From assembly GCA_937876205.1 (NCBI GenBank), contig CALEII010000043.1:1-11731 (forward strand): a stretch of DNA of 11,731 nucleotides, given 5' to 3'. Below are positions 1-5,626 of the stretch, in pieces. The notes under the pieces were generated by a model. The model saw nothing but the letters and a program-made list of their open reading frames with translations, was not told where the DNA came from and did no database searches. A program made the position numbers and the translations under genes. The first letter of the stretch is position 1. Each line of letters opens with the position of its first letter. The stretch is from an uncultured Clostridia bacterium. GTDB lineage: Bacteria > Bacillota > Clostridia > Oscillospirales > Acutalibacteraceae.

Positions 1-23
1 TGCGAATTTCCAATTGCGAATTC

Positions 24-45
24 TTGTCGAACTTTGGTTCGACAA
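24..45. promoter_or_regulatory. Perfect inverted repeat with a LexA-box-like core upstream of smpB
   Basis: Nine-base arms TTGTCGAAC and GTTCGACAA flank a 4-nt centre. The core at 28-41 is CGAAC-N4-GTTCG, which matches the Gram-positive LexA/DinR operator form. It could instead be the hairpin of a terminator for a gene left of the window, but no good T-run follows. No convincing promoter was found beside it, so the operator reading is tentative. Confidence 0.4.
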
Positions 46-99
46 ATTCTGATTTGTTAAAACATCTTAAAAATTATCTTCAATTACAGAGTGATGTAA

Positions 100-564
100 A
101 TGGAAAAAAATGAAAACAGAACTGTTGCCCAGAACAAAAAAGCCTATCACGACTATTTTGTTGAGGAAACATATGAAGCAGGGCTCGAGCTTTTCGGCAC
201 AGAAGTAAAATCCGTAAGACAGGGTAAAATCAATCTTAAGGATTCATGGTGCAATATTGTAAAAGGTGAAATTTTTGTAAACGGAATGCACATTTCACCC
301 TACGACCACGGAAACATCTTCAACCGTGACCCGTTAAGACCTAAAAAACTGCTCATGCACAAAAAAGAAATACTGAAGCTTTTCGGCTTGACAAAGCAAC
401 AAGGTTATGCGATAATACCCCTGCAGGTCTATTTCACAAAAGGCAAAGCGAAGCTTCTCATCGGTCTTTGCAAAGGTAAAAAACTTTACGATAAGCGTGA
501 AGACGCAGCAAAAAAGAGTGCAAACAGAGAAATTGAACGCAATATGTCTTTGAGAAATCAGTAA
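100..564 (+). CDS. smpB: SsrA-binding protein SmpB
   Basis: SmpB binds the tRNA-like domain of tmRNA, brings it to stalled ribosomes and acts in trans-translation in the cytoplasm. The 154-aa length is normal for the family. The N-terminal half carries the typical OB-fold signature (NKKAYHDYF at about 12-20, then GLELFGTEVKSVRQGKINLKD). The segment DKREDAAKKSANREIER near the end is the basic C-terminal tail that enters the decoding centre. The ATG at 100 gives the expected N-terminus; only a weak GAG-type ribosome binding site lies upstream. Its partner RNA, ssrA, lies about 840 bp downstream on the same strand, with one regulator gene between. Nothing is missing. Confidence 0.97.
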   Translation: MEKNENRTVAQNKKAYHDYFVEETYEAGLELFGTEVKSVRQGKINLKDSWCNIVKGEIFVNGMHISPYDHGNIFNRDPLRPKKLLMHKKEILKLFGLTKQQGYAIIPLQVYFTKGKAKLLIGLCKGKKLYDKREDAAKKSANREIERNMSLRNQ

Positions 565-565
565 C

Positions 566-609
566 AACCGTTGGTTTAGTTGACTTTTGTTAAAAATCAA
601 CCGTTGGTT
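566..609. repeat. Two copies of an 11-bp palindrome, AACCGTTGGTT
   Basis: Identical palindromes AACC-GTT-GGTT occur at 566-576 and 599-609, 33 bp apart start to start, about three helical turns. Degenerate CAACC half-sites follow near 630 and 647. They lie just before the XRE regulator gene and would suit an autoregulatory operator, but this is inference from position and symmetry only. Confidence 0.4.
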
Positions 610-703
610 AAGCAAATTTCCCTCATTTCAACCTTTAATCGCTTCATTCAACCGTATTTCTCGACTAAAATGAAGACAAGAAATGCAAAAGGAGAAATGA
701 CAT

Positions 704-1252
704 ATGACCTTATTCACAAAAAAATCGGACGACAACAAAAGCGAAGAAACAACACCCACATTGGGTGCAAGAATAGCCGAACTCAGAAAGAAAAAAGGCT
801 ATACTCAGGAGGAGTTTTCCGATATGCTCGGTGTTTCGGCACAGGCAGTCTCAAAATGGGAAAATGATCTCTCCTGCCCTGATATAATGCTTATTCCTCA
901 GATAGCATCTATTTTCGCAATCACAACAGACGAACTACTCACGGGCAAGGCTCCCGAGAAAGAAGCATCCGAGGAAACACAACAAATCAAGGCTCCTGCA
1001 GACCTCAGCAAACTGAAACTCAGGGTTCAGGTGCTCCATCCGTCAAAAAAACCTGTAAATGTGACACTTCCGTTGATGCTTGTCAAGAGAGTAGCAAAAA
1101 TCGGCAACGGCATTTCAGGAATTGTCGGAACAACAGCCGTGACAAACGACCAACTTGAGCAGATATTTGAACTTGTGGATGAAGGTGTGACGGGAGAAAT
1201 TCTCAATATCGTCGCAGAAGACGATACGAATGTAATAATAGAAATCAGTTGA
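704..1252 (+). CDS. XRE-family transcriptional regulator with C-terminal SHOCT-like domain
   Basis: A helix-turn-helix of the XRE/Cro type spans about residues 20-81, with the characteristic YTQEEFSDMLGVSAQAVSKWE run. It should bind DNA as a dimer. A charged linker rich in E and K (about 82-105) leads to a C-terminal domain of about 75 residues (LKLRVQVLHPSKKPVNVTLP, then ...LVDEGVTGEILNI...). This resembles the short SHOCT-like/DUF domain found on XRE and DUF4097-type clostridial regulators; that match is from memory. The start at 704 is supported by AAAAGGAG at 687-694. The gene lies between smpB and ssrA, but nothing in it ties it to trans-translation. The tandem palindromes upstream (566-609) are candidate autoregulatory sites. 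Confidence 0.85.
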   Translation: MTLFTKKSDDNKSEETTPTLGARIAELRKKKGYTQEEFSDMLGVSAQAVSKWENDLSCPDIMLIPQIASIFAITTDELLTGKAPEKEASEETQQIKAPADLSKLKLRVQVLHPSKKPVNVTLPLMLVKRVAKIGNGISGIVGTTAVTNDQLEQIFELVDEGVTGEILNIVAEDDTNVIIEIS

Positions 1253-1263
1253 TTCAGATTCGC

Positions 1264-1281
1264 ACAATGCAGTTGCATTGT
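1264..1281 (+). terminator. Short hairpin after the XRE regulator
   Basis: Arms ACAATGC and GCATTGT (7 bp, AGTT loop) lie 12 nt after the stop codon. The downstream tract is TTAATTATAT rather than a T-run, so it is at best a weak terminator. It also overlaps where the -35 region of the tmRNA promoter should be, and may be an operator. Confidence 0.3.
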
Positions 1282-1287
1282 TAATTA

Positions 1288-1293
1288 TATAAT
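1288..1293 (+). promoter_or_regulatory. Probable -10 box of the tmRNA precursor
   Basis: A consensus TATAAT lies about 112 nt before the mature tmRNA 5' end. No good -35 hexamer is seen at 17-18 nt; that position falls inside the hairpin at 1264-1281. Transcription would start near 1299-1300, at the beginning of the structured GC-rich leader. Confidence 0.4.
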
Positions 1294-1298
1294 CAATC

Positions 1299-1404
1299 GG
1301 GGCCCCCGGAAAGCGTAAGCTTTTTGGGGAGAGGAGGAGTAACGGAGCGAAAGAGCTTTTCGTGCTCCGCACGGAAATGATTGATGCGAAGTTTACGACG
1401 ACGA
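1299..1404 (+). other. Structured GC-rich 5' leader of the tmRNA precursor
   Basis: This 106-nt stretch is far richer in G and C than its surroundings. Hairpin 1 (1304-1329) has an 11-bp stem, CCCC-GGAAAGC against GCTTTTT-GGGG, closed by a GTAA (GNRA) tetraloop. Hairpin 2 (1343-1369) pairs CGGAGC with GCTCCG and then GAAA with TTTC, with a 2-nt bulge. ATCAATC at 1292-1298 could also pair with GATTGAT at 1379-1385 to enclose both. It probably belongs to a tmRNA precursor trimmed at its 5' end; it could instead be an inserted palindromic repeat element. Confidence 0.45.
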
Positions 1405-1756
1405 GGGGATGAAAGGATTTCGACGGGGATTTTGAATCCCGGTAAGCGAGCAGAGGTGCGGTACCGCTTTAAAAATCGCAAGTTTATTAAAAATAAACGA
1501 CAATAATAAAACTGTTTTAGCAGCTGCTTAATAGCTGCCGTCTTACCCGAGAGTACTGCGGCTCGGGATAAGGCGTCGATTAGCAGTGAACGTGAACGGG
1601 CAAGTGTCTCCGTAACCCGTCATGAATAACGGAGCTGTCCCGATATAAGCCTGCCGACAGGCGTGTAAAGGGAGAGACTTAATTTATCGGCTACGCTCGT
1701 AGAAAGCTGAGAGAATGAATTTTCGGACGCGGTTTCGAATACCGCCATCTCCACCA
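1405..1756 (+). ncRNA. ssrA: Transfer-messenger RNA (tmRNA, 10Sa RNA)
   Basis: tmRNA acts as both tRNA and mRNA to rescue stalled ribosomes and tag the nascent peptide for proteolysis, together with SmpB. The 5' end GGGGATG (1405-1411) pairs with CATCTCC (1746-1752), followed by A and an encoded CCA at 1754-1756, giving the 7-bp acceptor stem. The conserved TTTCGACGGGGAT follows the 5' end, and GGTTTCGAATACC forms the T-arm. After the pre-tag segment, the reading frame appears to resume at GCA 1478-1480 and ends at TAA 1529-1531, encoding a 17-residue tag, ASLLKINDNNKTVLAAA. The hydrophobic C-terminus is of the type read by ClpXP. The length of 352 nt is usual for one-piece tmRNA. Structured pseudoknot arms follow the tag region. 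Confidence 0.96.
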
Positions 1757-1765
1757 AAAGCAAAT

Positions 1766-1807
1766 AATCCGAAACTATTGCCAATCGGCGACGGTTTCGG
1801 ATTTTTT
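1766..1807 (+). terminator. Rho-independent terminator of ssrA
   Basis: Perfect 10-bp stem AATCCGAAAC / GTTTCGGATT with an 18-nt loop, ending in a run of six T, ten bases after the tmRNA CCA end. Confidence 0.85.
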
Positions 1808-1826
1808 GTTTGTTTTTGATATATAC

Positions 1827-1858
1827 AAAAGAACTCCGTATTGTACGAAGTTCCTTTT
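1827..1858. terminator. Bidirectional hairpin between ssrA and the retron operon
   Basis: GAACTCCGTA pairs with TACGAAGTTC (one mismatch, 3-nt loop), flanked by AAAA on the left and CTTTT on the right, so both strands read as stem plus T-tract. On the - strand it lies about 80 nt after the last gene of the retron operon and probably ends that transcript. Confidence 0.55.
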
Positions 1859-1936
1859 GCAACCTTTATGGTCTTTTGTTAATACTCTTCCTTATTTGTT
1901 ACGAGCAAATAAAAATAGATATTTAAAATATAAAAT

Positions 1937-2515
1937 TTATTCAATAGAAATTGCGCATGAACCGTAATGATAGTCGATTATTTTATCGAGATTATCAACA
2001 ATAAATTTTTGTGCTTTTGGTGGATACAAATTTACTGAATATTTGCTACCATATTGGTTTGTTTTTTCTACACAGGTAAGATCTAACTCAGTAGCTTTTT
2101 CGGTTAAAGTTTTAAAGACCATTCCTTTTTTTGTTGTTATGGTTTTCAAGTATCCGTTATCGGCTAGCCATTTTGTTACAGCTGTTGCGGGCAACTTCTT
2201 CATATTTGAAGCATCAATAATTTCATTTATATTAAAAACAAACTCGCTTATCGAAATAGGTTCTTCAGATATTTTAATTGTTTCCTTTTCTCTGTCTGAT
2301 AAATAAAAATTAAATTTTACTCTTTTGTCAACAGAAGGCACCATACCAACTTTAATTAAATATTCAAGTATTGTAGATATTTTACTTAAAATTTCTCGAT
2401 TGTTTTCACTCTTTAAAATACTATCCTCACCAAAAGAGACATTGCTTTGAGGGTCAATTCCAGCAAGTAATAAATCTAAATTTTGTTTTAAAACGAATAT
2501 TTCTTTCTTATCCAT
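1937..2515 (-). CDS. Retron-linked protein of unknown function with predicted winged-helix-like C-terminal half
   Basis: I do not recognise a named family for this 192-aa protein. The N-terminal part (about 3-55) reads LKQNLDLLLAGIDPQ, then EDSIL and a helix ending ILEYL. This resembles the short 'L..L..GidP.tge...dsil' segment seen beside many conflict-system and helicase proteins (from memory). Residues about 104-146 (KKLPATAVTKWLADNGYLKT, then KTLTEKATELDL) look like the recognition helix and wing of a winged helix. There is no signal peptide, membrane segment or obvious catalytic motif. The start has a good AGGGAGAA ribosome binding site. It follows the RT gene by only 12 nt on the same strand, so the two are co-transcribed. 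It may be a retron accessory protein, DNA-binding factor or effector partner; its role is not known. Confidence 0.7.
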   Translation of the reverse strand: MDKKEIFVLKQNLDLLLAGIDPQSNVSFGEDSILKSENNREILSKISTILEYLIKVGMVPSVDKRVKFNFYLSDREKETIKISEEPISISEFVFNINEIIDASNMKKLPATAVTKWLADNGYLKTITTKKGMVFKTLTEKATELDLTCVEKTNQYGSKYSVNLYPPKAQKFIVDNLDKIIDYHYGSCAISIE

Positions 2516-2527
2516 AAATCGTTCTCC

Positions 2528-3550
2528 CTAATAATCCCATTCGATACAATTTAACTTTTCAAGCATGGATTTTCCTACTTCCGGTTCAACCATATTAACA
2601 AAATAGGCTTTTCCGTATAAGTGTTCTTTATAGAACGCTTTGGTATTATTGTTTTTTTCCATATGATGCTTAACACCAAACTTAGTACAATAATATATTT
2701 CTTGGTTAAGCTCTCTTTTATATTTTTTGTTTACTCTTAATCTATCACCGTTAACAATTATTCCTGTAACTTCCTGACGTTGATGTCTGTATGCAATACG
2801 AGTTTTACTTTTATTAACTTCATAACCTTCATCATTAAGTATATTTTCTGATAAAGATATTATTTTTTTTATGCCACAATTACCTGAAAACGTTATATCA
2901 TCTGCATATCTAGAATAAGAAGCATTATAAGTTTTTGCAAGAGCAGATAAGCGAGCATCTAATTTTAAATTAACAATATTAGACAACATCGGGCTTGCCG
3001 GTGAACCTTGCGGCAATTCATCTTCATATGTGCAAAGTTTGGCAAGAAAATAGGAAATTTCTTTTGTGTATCCGTAATAAACAAAAACTCTAAATACTCT
3101 CTCAAATGATATTGAAGGAAAAAAATCTTTAATATCAATATTTATAATGCAATCTTTATTAATATGGTGTTTTGCGTTATCAACAATTGAACGATTATTA
3201 CAAAATCCTGTCGCATACTCTGAAACTTTTATTTTAGATAAAACATTATCTAAAATCCAACGTTGAATATACTTTAATTCCAATGCAGGAATATTTAAAA
3301 CTCTCATATCCCCATTTTTCTTAGGTATATAAGCTTCACGATAATAAGAATCTTGTGCAAAAACCAATGCATGAATAAATTCAATACTTGTTCCTATTAA
3401 TTGTGAAAGATGAAGAGTATCAAAAATTACAGGTAATTCATTAGATAACAAATGCTCTGCATAATTTTTGCATGTTTCGATATATTCTTTTTCGTATTTG
3501 TTTTCAATTAACAAAGTTTCAAGTTTTTCAAGATACTTTTCCTTATCCAT
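2528..3550 (-). CDS. Retron-type reverse transcriptase
   Basis: RNA-directed DNA polymerase that primes on its own non-coding RNA and makes a branched msDNA. All core RT motifs are visible in the 340 residues: motif A NIDIKDFFPSI (catalytic Asp139), PQGSPASPMLSN at 180-191, and RYADDITFSG with Asp217 and Asp218. Two retron-specific signatures are present: NAxxH (N125, A126, H129) and VTG (261-263) in the thumb region used to recognise the RNA. The length of about 300-350 aa is typical for retron RTs, with no maturase or endonuclease domain, which argues against a group II intron. The AAAGGAG ribosome binding site supports the start. The gene follows the duplicated non-coding RNA by 19 nt and a putative PRTase effector gene lies upstream, as in retron systems called type III, as I recall that scheme. 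Confidence 0.95.
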   Translation of the reverse strand: MDKEKYLEKLETLLIENKYEKEYIETCKNYAEHLLSNELPVIFDTLHLSQLIGTSIEFIHALVFAQDSYYREAYIPKKNGDMRVLNIPALELKYIQRWILDNVLSKIKVSEYATGFCNNRSIVDNAKHHINKDCIINIDIKDFFPSISFERVFRVFVYYGYTKEISYFLAKLCTYEDELPQGSPASPMLSNIVNLKLDARLSALAKTYNASYSRYADDITFSGNCGIKKIISLSENILNDEGYEVNKSKTRIAYRHQRQEVTGIIVNGDRLRVNKKYKRELNQEIYYCTKFGVKHHMEKNNNTKAFYKEHLYGKAYFVNMVEPEVGKSMLEKLNCIEWDY

Positions 3551-3569
3551 AAAAGTTCTCCTTTAAAAT

Positions 3570-3756
3570 AGCGGTATGACAATACCTATTCTTTGTTTGG
3601 AAGACACTGTATCATTTCTTTAAATGATACAGTGTATATAGTTGTTATACCAACTATATACACTCAGTTAAATATTTGATTTAACTGAGTGTGTATTAAA
3701 GACACATTAACACTAAGAAAAACAAGTTGTTTTTCGCCTTCTATTGTCATACCGCT
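3570..3756 (-). ncRNA. Retron msr-msd RNA, unit B (RT-proximal)
   Basis: The ends are a perfect 14-bp inverted repeat, AGCGGTATGACAAT at 3570-3583 and its complement at 3743-3756. These match the a2/a1 repeats that pair the two ends of retron RNAs. Reading the - strand, a1 is followed by AATAGAAGGCGAA (shared exactly with unit A) and then four hairpins: 3717-3735 (8-bp stem, 3-nt loop), 3660-3692 (14-bp stem), 3634-3661 (11-bp stem, 6-nt loop GTATAA) and 3604-3635 (14-bp stem). A conserved AAAGAAT...GTATT segment leads into a2. Position directly before a retron RT and the terminal repeats identify it. The exact msr/msd border and priming G are not determined here. Confidence 0.85.
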
Positions 3757-3760
3757 ACAT

Positions 3761-3970
3761 AATTATGGTTGCACAAATACTAATTCTTTATTTGAAACAC
3801 GGCAACACCGACTATTTACATGCGTAAATAGTTCGGGGTTGCAGGAAACAATTGTAATGCCAATTGTTTCCTGGCATAATTAGCATTCTGAAAATTATGC
3901 CAGGAATTAAAGCGACATTTTGACTATGAATAGCAAGTTGCTATTCGCCTTCTATTTGTAACAACCTAAT
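3761..3970 (-). ncRNA. Retron msr-msd RNA, unit A (second, paralogous copy)
   Basis: This unit has the same order of elements as unit B. The ends pair imperfectly (about 3951-3970 with 3761-3779; ACAAATA and GGTTG blocks). On the - strand, AATAGAAGGCGAA is followed by hairpins at 3928-3946 (8 bp, same 3-nt loop), 3870-3904 (12-bp stem), 3844-3871 (11-bp stem, 6-nt loop GCATTA) and 3802-3842 (bulged stem of about 17 bp), then AAAGAAT...GTATT and a2. Stem sequences differ almost wholly from unit B but remain paired, which is strong covariation evidence for a functional RNA. It begins 4 nt after the stop of the winged-helix gene, and 4 nt separate the two units. Confidence 0.8.
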
Positions 3971-3974
3971 TATT

Positions 3975-4295
3975 TCAAAATTTAGACATAAAGTCTTTTG
4001 GGGCGAATGGTTCTTCCAACGGAAGAGCCTTATCCGGTGATATATTTCTTAATATATAATCATCAGCCTCCAAATTGCTATTTATTTGATTATTTGCAAT
4101 TAAGTGTCTGATTCCTTGGTCGGTTATTTGTAATTTATAATTTTTATATTCAATATAGTTTGCTTCTATCATCTCTTGTATAAGAGAATCAAGACTATTA
4201 CTGTTTAACCCCAAAATGAAGATTAATTCCTTAAAATCAACTTCTTTACAATCTTTGAAATATGTCAAAAACAAAAGTTTTTGATATTCTGTCAT
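3975..4295 (-). CDS. Small winged-helix protein of the retron operon
   Basis: The 106-aa protein has the pattern of a compact winged helix: helices at about 2-15 and 19-30 (DFKELIFILGLNSNSLDSLI), a recognition-like helix ending MIEANYIEYKNY, and a wing KLQITDQGIRHL (about 53-66). The last 35 residues are acidic and probably extended. The start codon overlaps the stop of the PRTase gene (ATGA at 4292-4295), so the two are translationally coupled and probably work as a pair. Its last codon is 4 nt from the retron RNA. It may bind msDNA, regulate the operon or keep the PRTase effector inactive; these roles are inferred from context. Confidence 0.8.
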   Translation of the reverse strand: MTEYQKLLFLTYFKDCKEVDFKELIFILGLNSNSLDSLIQEMIEANYIEYKNYKLQITDQGIRHLIANNQINSNLEADDYILRNISPDKALPLEEPFAPKDFMSKF

Positions 4296-5194
4296 TTCTT
4301 TGTCCCCTTTAGTTTATTGTTATAATTAACTTTTTTATTTTGTTTGGTTCTATCAAATTGTTGCCATACAGGCTTCGGGTCATCTCTGCGAGGAAAAATT
4401 GAACAGTAACTATCTGTGTCATATCGTATGAAGCCAAGTGTATTATTAGGCGTGTTGTTATAAAATGCCACAAGGCTTTCAGACTCTTCGAAACCCAATA
4501 TTTCGTGTTTTGGTATCTTAAACTTTTCAGACATCGCCTCAATATCTTTTTTAATTTTTGATTCATTCGAAAACAGCTTTCGTTCAAACGCCTTTTTTTG
4601 AATATCAGAAATTAGAAAAACAATTTCTATTTTATGTTTAGAAGCAAATTCATTTATATTGTCAATAGCAAATTGCATAATATTTAGTGCAATAAAAAAT
4701 ACTCTTTTTCCAGAATATCTCTTGGGATTTCGTTTTAATTCTTTTATGAACGATTTTCCAGTGCCACTAAAATCATCTATGAAAACAATATTATCAATGA
4801 ACCCCCATTGATACTCTGTGATAGCATTCATATTCTCCACACATAAATTTTTATTTATACGATTAATTGCCTTATAGTTTGTCCAATAATCATTCGAACT
4901 GTTACTTAATCCGTCATTAGATTTTATGAATGCATAAATTGTATTATCATCTGTTACATTATCACACATTAGCAAGTCATTATGTAAATTTTTTAACCAT
5001 TTATTAGCTGTTTCATTGGAATAATATGACATATTAAGAATCAATATTTTTACAATATCTCTTCTGTCTTTTGGAATTTGCATAATCCATTTATCAAATT
5101 TTTCAGAGAATTCTTTAAGGCGCTCATCAACAGGAAATTCACCTTTCCATTTGGTGACACATTTTTCTATAAATTCTAAATTACTTTCAGACAT
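4292..5194 (-). CDS. Phosphoribosyltransferase-like effector (PRTase-CE type) of the retron
   Basis: Residue numbers here count from the chosen start. The 13-residue block NIVFIDDFSGTGK (about 135-147) is the classic PRPP-binding loop of type I phosphoribosyltransferases: hydrophobic strand, two acids, then the Gly/Thr-rich loop. The C-terminal block YNNTPNNTLGFIRYDTDSY followed by IFPRR (about 245-270) matches the conserved C-terminal motif I know from PRTase-like proteins of conflict systems. No canonical nucleotide-salvage or CRP-like domain is present. I prefer the ATG at 5194, which has GAGGGAAAG just upstream; the in-frame ATG at 5215 (seven residues longer) has no ribosome binding site and would lie about 7 nt from the predicted transcript start. 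It is the first gene of the retron operon and the probable toxin. Its substrate is unknown; nucleotide or NAD-type metabolite attack is a guess. Confidence 0.85.
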   Translation of the reverse strand: MSESNLEFIEKCVTKWKGEFPVDERLKEFSEKFDKWIMQIPKDRRDIVKILILNMSYYSNETANKWLKNLHNDLLMCDNVTDDNTIYAFIKSNDGLSNSSNDYWTNYKAINRINKNLCVENMNAITEYQWGFIDNIVFIDDFSGTGKSFIKELKRNPKRYSGKRVFFIALNIMQFAIDNINEFASKHKIEIVFLISDIQKKAFERKLFSNESKIKKDIEAMSEKFKIPKHEILGFEESESLVAFYNNTPNNTLGFIRYDTDSYCSIFPRRDDPKPVWQQFDRTKQNKKVNYNNKLKGTKK

Positions 5195-5228
5195 ACTTTC
5201 CCTCGCAAGAATCATACAAGTTTTTTAA

Positions 5229-5257
5229 ATTATAACATTATTTTCCACATAATACAA
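5229..5257 (-). promoter_or_regulatory. Promoter of the retron operon
   Basis: On the - strand TTGTAT (5257-5252), a 17-nt spacer and a consensus TATAAT (5234-5229) lie about 28 nt before the preferred PRTase start. No other clear promoter is seen before the RT, so it may drive effector, winged-helix, both RNAs, RT and the 192-aa gene. Confidence 0.6.
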
Positions 5258-5331
5258 CAAAAATTGATATAATGAGTCAATAACAAACTATTGATTTAGA
5301 TACCCTTTCAATTTATAGAATTATACTTATT

Positions 5332-5485
5332 TCAAAAAGTAACACCATTTTCTTAAAAAGTCAAACTTTGTCTAAACACTCAAAATAATGACGCTATACT
5401 AATGCACCATTACACAATCCGTATATTCGACAAAGTCTCCTTTAATTTGTACAATGAAGCTACAAAATTAAAGGAGACTAATTCT
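5332..5485 (+). repeat. Left copy of the tnpV leader direct repeat
   Basis: The block TCAAAAAGTAAC...AAACTTTGTC...CCATTACACA...ATTCGACAAA...TTGTACAAT...GCTACAAAATTAAAGGAG is closely matched at 8142-8390, in the same orientation. The right copy has about 95 extra bases between its two conserved halves. The two copies bracket the ATPase and NYN genes. The promoter boxes TCGACA (5427-5432) and TACAAT (5450-5455) with 17-nt spacing are kept. Arms 5434-5451 and 5461-5479 form a near-perfect inverted repeat around the -10 box and ribosome binding site. Confidence 0.75.
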
Positions 5486-5560
5486 ATATCGACCTAAACC
5501 ACTATCCAATACCGTCAGGATGGTGACTATCTCATTCCTAACCTCATTTTACTACCCTGA
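5486..5560 (+). pseudogene. Decayed tnpV remnant
   Basis: Aligned codon by codon to the intact tnpV at 8391, the start ATG is ATA, codon 4 is TAA, and the frame then reads TIQYRQDGDYLIPNLILLP before TGA at 5558. The intact protein has SISYRRVGDYNVPNLALPP there. Similarity stops after about 24 codons, so the remainder of the gene has been lost. It keeps an AAAGGAG ribosome binding site but cannot make a protein. It marks a second tnpV-bearing insertion. Confidence 0.75.
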
Positions 5561-5588
5561 ATTTTTAGTGACACTTGAGTATATTTGT

Positions 5589-5611
5589 ACCATATGATTT
5601 GTAAATATGGT
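5589..5611. repeat. Inverted repeat after the ATPase gene
   Basis: ACCATAT and ATATGGT with a 9-nt loop lie 16 nt past the ATPase stop codon (reading the - strand). There is no T-tract, so terminator function is doubtful. Together with the tnpV remnant, the tnpV leader and the retron promoter, this accounts for the gene-free stretch 5216-5626. Confidence 0.3.
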
Positions 5612-5626
5612 GTCAACGCAAAAAAT

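Noticed and set aside
580..867. Open frame on the + strand across the smpB-XRE gap
   Set aside because: It overlaps the XRE gene in another frame, has no ribosome binding site, and its peptide has no recognisable pattern.
1735..1756. attL-type site in the tmRNA 3' end
   Set aside because: No second copy of this sequence and no integrase gene are visible in the window.
2528..3550. Group II intron maturase
   Set aside because: No maturase X or endonuclease domain, no intron RNA domains V/VI, and retron-specific NAxxH and VTG motifs are present.
3689..3883. Open frame on the + strand, 64 codons
   Set aside because: It lies antisense across both retron RNA units, where structure explains the sequence; no ribosome binding site.
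3600..3905. Series of strong hairpins as possible terminators, MITEs or a CRISPR array
   Set aside because: The hairpins have different stem sequences, no regular direct repeat or spacer length, and match the retron RNA layout with terminal a1/a2 pairing.
4309..4587. Second-frame - strand ORF inside the PRTase gene
   Set aside because: It is a shadow of the PRTase coding frame, which has clear family motifs.
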